A stretch of DNA of 64,000 bases from positions 62,001 to 126,000 of the forward strand of contig JAKOGI010002201.1 in NCBI GenBank assembly GCA_029747015.1, read 5' to 3'. Of the stretch, positions 37,173 to 47,639 are shown piece after piece. Each line of letters begins with the position of its first letter. Position 1 is the stretch's first letter. Source of the DNA: Carnegiea gigantea. Its lineage: Eukaryota; Streptophyta; Magnoliopsida; Caryophyllales; Cactaceae. The translations under genes were made by a program, and so were the position numbers. The notes beneath the pieces are model-generated. The model saw nothing but the letters and a program-made list of their open reading frames with translations, was not told where the DNA came from and did no database searches.

Positions 37173-38216
37173 TAAGTCTTAAACGATTAAATTGGGGGAT
37201 TCATTTCCCACCCCAAGTCTTAAAGAATAGTTGAATTGCATTGCCACAAAAATATATTGTTAAAAAAAAAAAAAAACCAACAAATGCATGTTGGAAATAA
37301 TCTTCTTTTTGCCCTCCAAGTTAGGTAAAGAAGTGGGAAGGTTGATTTTGCCACAGTACCAAGGAGCCTGATATTGCAAATGGCTCGTCCGGTTCTGATA
37401 ATGGTTGGCTTTAAGTTCAAATCGGTTCTTGCTTCAATCAATGACATTTTGGTCGGTTTGGGCAGTGGTCAATTTATTTTTCCATTTTAATCAGTTGATG
37501 TTTCGTTTGATAAGTTTGTTTTACAAAAGTAAGAAACTATGTAAGAAATTTTGTGCCAGACTTAGTTTGACGTAGGTCAACTTAAGCTTTTGGGTTCACT
37601 TACGGGTGAAGTTGTTTGCTTGTAATACCAAAAGTATGACTAGAATGTATGACTTAAAAGGACCGAAATGACAACATGTATTATCAAAGGTGCATCTATC
37701 TTTTTGCGGACCCCCAATCTTAAAAACTCTATAGTCAAGCATGCTTGCTATGCTAGTAGATGGAAAAGCCAATTAATGATCTTTAAAGTCGTTTCTGCTA
37801 ACTATCGGAAGCTCGGGAGGTGGGATGGGGTATTATAGATAGTATAAGAGCCAACCTGGGATATTAAGCTATGCTAGTAGACGGGAAAGCCAAGGGCAAT
37901 CGGCTAGCAAGGCAACAACACTGAGATGGATTGTTGATCAAGAGGACGTTAACTAAGTCAGTTTGTGAAAGGACAATGACGGTATTGCGCGTTTCGAGTG
38001 CCGGTGATTGTAACGCCCCTGGGTTTGGTTAGAAATTATGGCTTAAAAAGATTGAAATGATTATTTATATCATCAAATGTACACCTTCCTTTTAGAAAGT
38101 TCACTCTTTTTTTCCTCCCTGACAGAGAAAAAGTAGACTCATTAATAAAAAGTCATGCGACATCTATAATGAAAATTATCCAACAATAATAGATCTAAAA
38201 TATCAAAATAAATACT

Positions 38217-38750
38217 TGTTGGGCTTATGGCCCAAATCTCTTTTACCAGCTACTTGGAATCTAAGATCATATTATGTGTTTGAGATCTTCTATACTATGG
38301 AAATTATATTATTTTCATATTTTGGGCCGAAGATTTTTTTTCCTTTTTGGAAAGATGAGGTTTGGTGACCAAGACACCGTGGTGGCTAGGGTTTCCTCAT
38401 CCTAGCCTTCCTGCCCCTATATAAAGGGGACATACCTAGGATCTAAAATCAACTTGATCACTCCTGAATCCCTAAACACATTGAGAGGAAGAGAATTGTG
38501 AGAGAGATTACAAGAGATATTGTAATTCTACTGTTGGATCAAATCACTTATTGTGATTGTGATCATTTTGTATTCTCCCTACTCATATAGTGGATTGATT
38601 GTGCTCATCGTCGTCCATGGTTTTTTCCCGCATTGGGTTTCCACGTAAATCTTATGTGTCGTTGTTTTGTTCCTGTTATCGTTCCTTTAATTCCTGAATA
38701 TCTGTTTCATCCTATTGCTTTCGCTATTAGCTTGCTCTAATTTCCTAACA
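38217..38750 (+). repeat. Left LTR of the nested copia element
   Basis: Begins TGTTGGGC and ends CTAACA. It is preceded by ATACT (38212-38216) and followed by a degenerate initiator-tRNA primer-binding site (AGTATCAGAGCC, about 38753-38764). It contains a TATATAAA box near 38417 and is nearly identical to 40213-40747 apart from scattered, mostly transition changes. Confidence 0.9.
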
Positions 38751-38775
38751 AGTAGTATCAGAGCCTTGATTTAGA

Positions 38776-39678
38776 ATGTCTTCAATTATGAATGTTGATA
38801 TTCAGAAATTTGATGGGGAGATTAGTTTTAATTTCTGAAAGGTGCAGATGAGAGCAGTTCTCATCCACCATGGGTTGTGGAAGATTCTACAAGGACCTCA
38901 CGTGAAACCTGAGAAGGTGACTGACGAACAATGGACAACAGACCAAAAGAAGAGGCGTGGATCACTGACGGACGAGGAATAGGAAGAACTAGAGTTGAAG
39001 GCGGTTTCAGCCATTCAGTTGTGCCTGGCACCACATGTCCTGCGAGAGGTGCTCGATAAGGCAACTGCTGTGGATCTGTAGACTCGGCTGGAGGAACTCT
39101 ACATGATGAAGAGTCTAGCCAGTAAGATCCGTTTGAAGGAAAGGTTGTACACCTTTCGTATGGCTGAAGGTGCCCCTGTTCAAAAACATTTGAATGAATT
39201 TAATTCTATTATGGTTGACTTGGAAAGTCTGGATGTGAAAGTTAAGGATGAGGATAAGACTATTTTGCTTGTTGTGTCGTTACCCCCTTCTTATAAACAC
39301 TTTAAGGAGATTATGCTATATAGTAATTCTAATACTATATCGTTTGAGGATGTTAAGTCAAACCTGTTGTCTAAGGAGAAGTTTGATCTTGACATTCATG
39401 CTGATTCTGCTGAGAGATTAGTAGTAAGGAGTAAAATAACCGAAAAGGGGAATGGTAATAAGAACCGTTCTAAGTTTAAAAATCCTCATGCTAGTAAGAC
39501 CTGCAATTACTGTGGTAAATTGGGTCATATTGTTGCTAACTGTTGGCAACTGCAAAAGAAGAGGGAGAAAGAAGAACATAATTCTCATGAGCCTGCTGAA
39601 ATTTCGTTTGTTGAATCTGATTCTGATAGTGACGTGTCGTTCGCTACCTCTACTGAAAGAGGGTGCGATTCTGATTAG
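38776..39678 (+). pseudogene. copia Gag pseudogene with zinc knuckle
   Basis: The frame opens at ATG 38776 and continues in one frame through three in-frame stops (near 38837, 38980 and 39079) to 39678. The part from 39103 is open for 191 aa. It has the copia Gag fold signature (KIRLKERLYTFRMAEG, then NSIMVDLESLDV and LPPSYKHFKE) and a CCHC zinc knuckle CNYCGKLGHIVANCW. Several stops can be explained by single transitions (TGG or CAG or CGA type codons). Confidence 0.85.
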
Positions 39679-40106
39679 ATTCTTGATTCTGAGTATACCT
39701 ATCATATGTGTCCTCACAAGGATTGGTTTTTAACATAAGATCCAGTTGACTCAACTGTTGTTCACATGGACAATAATGCCTAATATAATGTAACTGAAAT
39801 CGGTACTGTTAAAATCAAGACCCATGATGGTGTTGTCAGGACTTTATCGAATGTTCGTCATGTTCTTGACTTGAAGCGTAACCTAATCTCTTTAGGCACC
39901 CTTGAATCCAATAGGTGTAAATATTCAGTTGAAGGTGGAGTTCTGAAGGTCTCGAAGGGCAGTCGGATTCTACTGAAGGGTTTGAGGCAAGGAGGCCTCT
40001 ATGTCTTGCAGGTCTCTACTACGACATGTTATATAAAGAAGGGTTCATATAAGTCATCTCCCAGAGCTAAGTTCAAGCATTGCTTGGACTTAGTTAGCAT
40101 TCACAG
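39679..40106 (+). pseudogene. copia protease/pre-integrase remnant
   Basis: Follows Gag in the same polyprotein with further in-frame stops (near 39736 and 39781). Segments such as DSEYTYHMCPHKDWF and NVRHVLDLKRNLISLGTLES correspond to the region around the copia protease active site and downstream to GAG-pre-integrase. The expected DSGAS-type active site reads DSEYTYHM here, so Gly and Ala are missing. Coding sequence then stops; integrase and RT are deleted. Confidence 0.7.
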
Positions 40107-40212
40107 TATTTGAGCGCCCATTCGGGGCATTGCCCCCTTGGGGGGCGTCACCCTTCGGGGTGCGATGACGGTGATCAAGAGATGGTGTTGGATTTTGATC
40201 CAAGGTGGAGAT

Positions 40213-40747
40213 TGTTGGGTTTATGGCCCAAATCTCTTTTACTGACTACTTGGAATCTAAGATCATATTGTATGTTTGAGATCTTTTATATCATGAAAAT
40301 TATATTATTTTCATATTTTGGGTTGAAGATTTTTTTTTCTTTTTGGAAAGATGAGGTTTGGTGACCAAGATACCGTGGTGGCTAGGGTTTCCTTATCCTA
40401 GCCTTTCTGCCCCTATATAAACGGGACATACCTAGAATTTAAAATTAACTTGATCACTCCTGAATCCCTAAACACATTGAGAGGAAGAGAATTGTGAGAG
40501 AGATTACAAGAGAGGTTGCAATTCTGCTGTTGGATCAAATCACTTGCTGTGATTGTGATCGTTTTGTATTCTCCCTACTCATATAGTGGATTGATTGTAC
40601 TCGTCGCCATCCGTGGTTTTTTTCCCGCATTGGGTTTCCACGTAAATCTTATGTGTCGTTGTTTTGTTCCTGTTATCGTTCCTTTAATTCCTGAATATCT
40701 ATTTCATCCTATTACTTCCGCTATCAGCTTGCTCTAATTTTCTAACA
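40213..40747 (+). repeat. Right LTR of the nested copia element
   Basis: Begins TGTTGGGT after a polypurine tract and ends CTAACA, followed by ATACT. It pairs with 38217-38750 along its whole length. Confidence 0.9.
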
Positions 40748-41228
40748 ATACTTATTTTCAAAAAAATAATGCTACATATATAGTCGATTGACTTTAAGCA
40801 TGCAGCATCTTTGTAGCCATTAACTACGTTCTTCAACATTGTTGCATCTTTCCCAAATTTCGATGAGTTACAGACCTATGGTATAACTCCAAGGAGTTGG
40901 TATTTATTTGATATGATATATTATGCGAAAGCAAGATCTTTGGATCTTCCTAACATGGAAATATATGAAATTCTGTAGTTGATTCAACCCCCAATCGAGC
41001 CAAGCAAGCTTCAAGATACAATAACAGTCAACTATCTTTCGCAATTTAATATCTTCGGATCGATTAATACTAGCACTAGGGCAAGAAGAAAAAATCACAG
41101 CAAAACTCACGCAGAGGTGAGAAGGCCAGACCTTCTTAGAAGAGGCACCCATAGCCCTTATGAAATGGAGATAATTTATGCAAAAAAGATAAAATATATT
41201 AGCTAGAACCAACAGTAGATCGAGAGCC

Positions 41229-41310
41229 CAATTTTAGAATTCCAAAATTAATCATGCTTGCTAGAATCCTATTGGGATGGGTGACCTATTATGAAGTTTT
41301 CGTAGGTAGC
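41229..41310 (+). pseudogene. 5S rRNA-derived segment in a TRIM LTR
   Basis: It can be followed against the middle and 3' half of plant 5S rRNA: GAATTCCAAAATTAATCATG (A-box region), TGCTTG, then GGATGGGTGACC (C box, exact) and GAAGTTTTCG. Mutations elsewhere and its LTR context show it is a captured 5S promoter, not a functional 5S gene. Confidence 0.7.
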
Positions 41311-41739
41311 ATGTGAGTAAGAACGGAGTACGCTAGACTTGCTGTGATTTATGTGGCCAGTCGATGATCTTTAAAGATGTTGCAGATAACTGTCCATAGG
41401 CTGCAAGGGATATGGGGCGCTACAAAATTTTGGGTGTCAGGATGGATACAAATGCCATTGTTTGATTTGAGTTTCAAATCTTGAATCAATTTCACCTAGT
41501 GTACGAATAACCAATTGGTTCTCTCAACATTCGATTGGATTATTTTATTTTTGTCATATTAAAATTGCCTCAGAATCTGCAAGTTGATTAATTTATAAAA
41601 CCCAAATTAATTAAATTTGGGCTTTTTTAGGGGAGAAGGTAAGATGTAGTAGTGATCTAAATAGCCATTATAATAAGGGTTTCTTCCTAAACCATCATTC
41701 TTGCGCAAGGGAAAAATGCTACATGTATTGCTGGGTCCT

Positions 41740-41951
41740 TAGTTACGTGATCGTGAAGAAAATGGCCAAAATTGCCATCGGATGTGCAACTGTATCTGTT
41801 TCCTTGAATGTGGGGTTGATTTGTGGCTGACTACAGTGCTTAAGGAACTTCTGATCGTCTTCGATAAGGTAGTGAACTTGCCATGGTACCTGAATGATAA
41901 TCTTATTGTGTTTATCAGTACAAATGTTTTGGGCATTGCTCTTACCCCATC
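41740..41951 (-). pseudogene. RNase H-domain remnant, downstream part (split by the hAT insertion)
   Basis: Read on the minus strand in one frame it gives segments like NKIIIQVPWQVHYLIEDDQ and KETDTVAHPMAIL. These resemble the C-terminal half of the plant RNase H-like domain found at LINE ORF2 ends (motif '...REAN.vAd.lA'). Its upstream half lies beyond the hAT element at 45170-45319. Stops interrupt it. Confidence 0.4.
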
Positions 41952-41959
41952 ATGAAGTA

Positions 41960-44900
41960 CAGTGGCGAAGCTAGAAAAATCAAAGAAGGGTGTCGGAATT
42001 AATAGTACACAATATAAAATTTAACAATAGTCATAAACTGAAAGTAAACAACGATTACATTACATCTAATTTAATTGTCCTCGACGAGACCTCATATTTT
42101 GAAAGCGATGCAAAATATCATCAGTAGATATACTTTCAAACAAATCATCCTCAAAATAAGTAATAACAGTATCATTTTAAAACTCATCTGAGATTCGGTT
42201 GCGTAAGTTGGTCTTAATATACTTCATTGAAGAGAACACTCTTTCAACTGTTGCTGTAGAAACTAGTAGAATCAATGCCAACTTCAACAATAAGTACACG
42301 CGAGGAAAGCTCAAGTGCTTCTTTTTTTTAATCATCCTTGTAGAGAGCTCACCAAGTCCATTCAAGTCAGAGAATCTCTCATCATCACGCATGTTATCGA
42401 TGTAAGTGTCCAACTCAAAACCAAGGGCCTCAATGCCTAAATCATCAAAATCATCTGGATACAGTCGAGCCATCCTAAGTATCTTGTCCTTGTCAAAGCT
42501 AGCAAATGAGTCGGCAGGGCTCAAACAAGACAAGCCAAGTAGCAAATCAGTGCTTGTCTCAGTAAAGCGACTATTAAGTTCTTGCATTTGCATATCAAGA
42601 ATCGAGTAGAACATAACAACACGATAGTAATGCTCATTTGTCACCGAAGAAAATCTATGTTTAGACTTTCCCCGAGCATGAAGTGGAGCAAAATCCTCCA
42701 TATTAGGAATCTCAATGTCATGTTTCAGACAAAATGACTTAACATCATCAGTCAAAGCATCCCATTCACAATTCCTTGTGCGTTGTAATTGCTTCTTAGC
42801 TGTACCAAGTAGTGATAAAGCATTTACAATGTCTTGATCCCTTCTTTACAATGCCTGACTCAATGCATTTGTAATGCCTAACACCAATTTCATAAGATGT
42901 AATAAAAAAGCAAAGTCATATGTCTGAATACCATCCAAAATAGCTTGACCTCTAGCATTATCATCAGAATCTCTATCCGTTGCAAGAGCATCAAGGACAT
43001 CAACAATTGGAGCAAACATGACAATAAGATTCACAAATGTTTTAAAATGAGATGCCCAACGAGTGTTACTAGGTCTTTGCAATCCTAGTTCTTGATTCAA
43101 ACCCTTCCCAGTTACAAGCTCACCCATTCACAATGCTTCTTCAACTTTCTCCGATTGTCTTGTTCGATATTCATCTCTACGTTTATAAGAACCTCCAATC
43201 ACATTCAAAATCAGATTGACCAACTTAAGAAACCCTTTAATATGAGGATGTCCATTTGCAACCCCAACAAGAGTTAATTGAAGTTGATGAGCAAAACAAT
43301 GAACATAATGTGCCGATGGATTTTCTTGCAAAATCAAAGTTCTAAGTCCATTGATGTGCCCCCTCATATTACTAGCCCCATCATACTCTTGTCCTCGTAT
43401 TCGGGATGGGCTCAAGGATAACTTAGCAAGCACAGAATAAATTTCTTCTTTCAATGACTATGCGGTAGTGCTAGTGACATGAACAAGGCTAACCAAGCGC
43501 TCCCCCATTTTGTCAACTTATCTCAAAACAATAGCCATTGTTGTTTACAAGAGACATCACGGGATTCATCAACTAATACAGCAAAATATCCATCCCCAAT
43601 TTCTTCAAGAATAGCACTAACAGTTTCTCTTGAACATGCATTTGCAATATCTTTTTGGATGTCAGGGGAATACATTATACAATTACCAGGAGCATTTTTC
43701 AAAATAACACTTCCTACATTTTTAGTCTTTTCCCCAAGAAACTTTAGAATGGAACGAAAAACTCCTTTCCTTTTTGAATGTTCACTTTCATCATGACCTC
43801 GAAAAGGCAAACCCTCAAACAAAAGCAATCTTGATACATCAATTGAAGCAGTCAAACGAGTCCTATACTCAGCTTTAGCATGTTCTGATTGTTTATCCAA
43901 TGCGGTTTGTATCAATTGTTTTTGCATCATAAGGTCCTCGCATCGTTTAACACATTGGTTATGCACACTATTGAATCGACGCATATTTCTAGACATGAGT
44001 GTTTGAGGGAAAGCATGATTTCGGGGTTGAAATGGGCCTTTTTGAAGATAAGCTCTTCTTACCTCATCACGTTCATCTAGATGGTATTGTGACATTGGTT
44101 TTCTTTCTCCTGGATCAGATGGAAGAGCATTTACATCAACCCGACTTCTTTGAGTAGAAAAGGGAGTGGAATTGGTATTTACACCACAAGATAATGGTTG
44201 TGGTTGAGTGACGTCGTTTCAACCTTCTTCATTCAAAGGCGAATTTTCGGATTTCGAACTTGAAGGTAACGACGAAGATTCCTTAGCTATCTTTTTGAAA
44301 TATCTATGCATTTTGACCTATAATTGAAATTAAACATATAAATTAAATAAAATTTATATCAAAATTAACAAATAAACTCACAAACTAAACTATCAAAAAA
44401 AAAGCAATCTAGAAATTAAGAGATAACCTATAATTGAAATGAAACATATAAATTAAACAAAGTTGGAATTGAAATTGGTAAATAAACTCAAACAATTAAA
44501 GAATACAATAAACTAATCTACAAATTGAAATTTAACCTAGAATTGAAATTAAACATATAAGTTAAACAAATTTAAAATTACAATTGACAAATAAACTCAC
44601 AAATTAAACAATGGAAACTTATTAGTCTATAAATTGAAGAATCAAGTAAAAGAAGAGCTCACAAATTTGAAGAAAGAGCTGAGAACTTGAGTTGAGGAAG
44701 TCGTTGGTAATGGTGGTCGTGGACAGTGCCGCGGTGCGGAGCCTCCGCCAGGTGGTGGCGTGGTGGTCTGGTGGTTGAGTCGTCAATCGTGGGTTAGGGT
44801 TACTGGCTTAGGGTACTACTGGGTAGAGGGCTAGAGGCGAGGCAGTGCTGAGGACAGACAGTCGAACAAACACAGAGGAAGACCGAAGACTGGAAGTGGA

Positions 44901-45161
44901 GTAAGTGGGCTACTGGACTTTTAAAAAAAAGTGAAAAAAAAGGAAAAAAAGGGCAGGGTGGAGGTTCGAACCCGCGACATCATAGATAGGGTAACTTGCA
45001 AAGTAACCTCCCAGACCGCTGAAGCAAGATACATTTCATATATCATTTCCACACCTTTAATATATATAGCTAACTTTTTTTTAATTATCAGACGTATATT
45101 ATTTTTTTTTTTTAGAGGGGTGTCGGCTGACCCCACTGACCCCACGGTGGCTTGGCCCCTG
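41960..45161 (-). mobile_element. hAT transposon (3.2 kb) with 8-bp target duplication ATGAAGTA
   Basis: The left end CAGTGGCGAAGCTAG and the right end read inward CAGGGGCCAAGCCAC are imperfect terminal inverted repeats, with GGGTGTCGG a little further in on both sides. The 8-bp duplication ATGAAGTA is perfect (41952-41959 and 45162-45169). It carries a decayed hAT transposase on the minus strand and a tRNA-like segment in the right subterminal region. The type resembles zinc-finger MYM/TTF-type hAT elements of plants. Confidence 0.9.
42177..44311 (-). pseudogene. hAT transposase pseudogene (TTF/zf-MYM type, DUF4371, hAT C-terminal dimerisation)
   Basis: Starts near MHRYFKKIAKE (44311) and ends at the stop near 42177. 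In order it shows a disordered Ser-rich N terminus, a TTF-type zinc-finger region (YHLDERDEVRRAYLQKGPFQ), a DUF4371 core with AVLVDESRD (first catalytic Asp) and RGQEYDGASNMRG (second Asp), and the hAT dimerisation motif STATVERVFSSMKYIKTNLR with the catalytic Glu. All three acidic residues remain, but the frame is broken by a stop in the N-terminal region near 44220, a frameshift near 43535 with stops just after it, and stops near 43128 and 42846. It was clearly a transposase and is now dead. Confidence 0.9.
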
Positions 45162-45169
45162 ATGAAGTA

Positions 45170-45319
45170 CCATAAGGAAGAATCTTCTTGGTTACTTGCT
45201 CCTGCTGACTGAAAGTAATGTCGCTTATCTCTTACTTTATCTGGTATTGTTCTTCTTTGTGTTTTAGATCCATCAAAGTTGACTTTAATTTGATGAACCT
45301 TCTTGCTAGTTTGATTCAT
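45170..45319 (-). pseudogene. RNase H-domain remnant, upstream part (split by the hAT insertion)
   Basis: Encodes KVHQIKVNFDGSK, the opening beta-strand motif (VNFDGS) of plant LINE-type RNase H domains, and continues to the target duplication. The downstream half is at 41740-41951. Together they make one interrupted, degenerate domain on the minus strand. Confidence 0.4.
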
Positions 45320-46613
45320 ATAATGCGGTGATACGTGTCTTTAATCAGAGTGTGTAATTATGTAATACATATACTGGTGTCTATTATTGTGATTCTCGTA
45401 TATGATATCCATTCAGCGCTGCCCTTTTGGCATGAATAATAATTGACGTAGGCATATAAATCCCATTTTTTTGCACGACAAATATATAAGGTGCCCTAAC
45501 AGCAAAGTTCCTTTCTAATTTTGACATTGAACAATGCCTCATATACGTCTACAAAGTTCCTTTCACCTAATCTGGAATTAAGCCAACAAGTATTTTAATT
45601 TGCTCTTGATCTTAATGTCTTTGACTGCAATTGAAGCAGAGAAATTAAACGTGAATATATAAACAATTTGACTTTGACATAGAATGTTATTCTTAATGAC
45701 TAATGAGGCATAGTCGATGGTTTGATCTAGTTGAGATTTATGTTCGTGGATAATAAATGGTATTACCATCAGATATGTGTTTGTCTTATTGACAAACTGA
45801 AATCACATAATAAACGATATCGTACTCAAAAAACAAATCTTATTTCTACCATTAGTGATAGAATTTATTTTTCCAAACGATTTCTAAGATACAGAAAAAT
45901 ATTCTTATGTGTGACCCTGAAAACATATCAAAGATAAGCAGTCCCATAATACAAGTTTCTTGTTATACATACATTATAATTATTTAAGGTCTAAGCTTTC
46001 AGAAGAAAAACATGTAGAAATACAATCATTGGACCATTAAAACTTTATGATAAAATGTCGGTCAATTATGACCAACCCAATTTGAATTTTTCTTATGTGA
46101 AAATCAAAGTGGTGGATTAATTGTTTTTATTTATTATCAATTTGCTGTCAAAATCACATCACCAGTTTGTCCAATATTTAGATCCATGCCTTGGTCTGAC
46201 TATCTATGAGATAACTTGGAATATATTCATTGAACTTATTTTTCATTCATTCAATGTGAGTTATTTTGAAAGAATTTCTAGAATAACTTGGACAAGAAAA
46301 TTTTAGTTGAACCAACAATCCACTTGAAGATATTACAACTTTAATAGTACAAAACTTGTTTTGTTATATTGATTTGAATTTTCTTATCGTGTAAACCGAA
46401 AATTTAAATGGTTTTGTTCAATCCAATTCAACTTTAACAAATTTTAGTGTCTTATTTCAAGCTCTCAACACATGCATATTGGACGGATTTTATAAGTTTG
46501 ATTGTATGAAGATTTGTATGTTGTTGTTGCCGCTATTGTCGTCCTTTTATTAATTTTACGATCAGTGAAGGATGTCTTGGAGTTATAGATGTTTTATAAT
46601 TTTATATCTAGGT
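45320..46613. other. Intergenic stretch without recognised features
   Basis: Strongly AT-rich. No gene, RNA, TIR pair or SINE-type promoter was recognised. The open frames are short and AT-driven. Confidence 0.5.
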
Positions 46614-47624
46614 AGTGTTTGGTTGGAAGGAAAATGATTTTCCTGGAAAATCATTTTCTGTGAAAAATGGTTTTTGAAAGAAAATTAATTTTCATGTCAC
46701 ATTTTCCGTTATTTGGTGTAAGATCATCTTCCATGAAAAAGAGAAAAACATTAATTGAATTATTTAACTACGAAAATATTGATTAAATGGTTATGGTAGA
46801 AATAAATGTTGACCAAATGAAAGAAGTTTGAGCTTAAAATTCACATTTAAGTTTTTTTCAATACTTCTTATCGGATAATGAAGTTTTGATATAAACCGTT
46901 TAAATCATTTTAGTGACAAGAAGTATCAACTGAATTGTTTAAGTAGCGAAAAATGTCAATTGAATTGTTGTGCCGGAGAAAAATGTTGACCAAATGAAAG
47001 AATGTCGCGCTTAAAATTTAGATTTAAGCATATCCTAATCTTTCTTATCCAATGATCAAGTTTCAATCCTAACTATTAAAATTGTTCCAGTGGAGAAAAT
47101 ATTCATTGCACTGTTTAAGAAGTGAAAAATATCAAATTAATTATTGTTGTGGAAAAAATGTTGACGAAATGAAAGAACATCATATCAAGCTCAAAATCTG
47201 AATTTGGGCCTATTTTAATATTTTCTATCTGATGATCAAGTTTTGATCCAAATTATTGAAATTATTTTAGAGGCAAGTCGACTGAATTATTTTAGTGGCA
47301 AAAAATATCGATTAAATTATCGTGGTGGAGATAAATGTCTATCAAATGAAAAAAATTTAAGTTGAAAATTTCGATTTGAGTTTATTTTAATCTTTTCCAT
47401 CAAATGGTCAAGTTTTGATCAAAACTGTTGAAATCGAATTTTGCACCTAAATTTCAGTTGACCATATGATTAATGAGTTCCATCTTCTTAAAAAGGAAAT
47501 CATTTTCCTCCCTTGGGGAAAAAATCATTTTTCTTAGAAAATAATTTTCCATCCTTTATTGTACCAAACAATGAAAAATTGAAAAATTATTTTACAGAAA
47601 AATCATTTTCCCCCAACCAAAAAC
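46614..47624. mobile_element. TIR element (about 1 kb) filled with four 177-bp tandem units
   Basis: The left end AGTGTTTGGTTGGAAGGAAA and the right end read inward AGTTTTTGGTTGGGGGAAAA continue as inverted repeats through AATGATTTT. Flanks ATCTAGGT and ATCTAGTA may be a worn 8-bp duplication, which would suit hAT, but this is uncertain. The interior consists of about four diverged direct repeats. The anchor word AAATGTTGACCAAATGAAAG and variants recurs at about 46804, 46981, 47156 and 47333, a period of 175-177 bp. No transposase is present. Confidence 0.7.
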
Positions 47625-47639
47625 TATCTAGTAGGCCTT

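Larger units (their letters stand above)
38217..40747 (+). mobile_element. LTR-bounded Ty1/copia deletion derivative (2.5 kb) with TSD ATACT
   Basis: Two LTRs of 534 and 535 bp enclose about 1.46 kb. The target duplication ATACT is perfect (38212-38216 and 40748-40752). The internal part keeps the gag frame, a protease-like remnant, then jumps to a polypurine tract (AAGGTGGAGA, about 40202) right before the second LTR. Integrase, reverse transcriptase and RNase H are absent. It could move only with help from a related element. It lies inside an unknown segment that itself splits a Cassandra LTR. Confidence 0.88.
37621..41424 (+). mobile_element. Cassandra-like TRIM (5S-bearing LTRs), second LTR split by nested insertions
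   Basis: LTR1 is about 37621-37836 and starts TGTAATACC. A primer-binding-site-like AGTATAAGAGCCAAC follows near 37841, then about 150 bp of internal sequence. LTR2 starts TGTAACGCCCC at 38009. It is homologous to LTR1 as far as about 38105 and resumes at about 41229, ending GGCGCTACA at 41424. The resumed half contains a stretch closely resembling 5S rRNA, including GGATGGGTGACC (the 5S C box), the hallmark of Cassandra TRIMs. LTR1 has lost most of its 5S part. Shared words (ATGATCTTTAAAG) tie the two LTR halves together. Both interrupting sequences, an unknown segment and a copia element, lie between 38106 and 41228. Confidence 0.65.

Noticed and set aside
44921..45319. 132-codon minus-strand open frame
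   Set aside because: It crosses the hAT right end and its target duplication at 45161-45169, so it fuses unrelated sequences; only the part outside the element was kept as an RNase H remnant.
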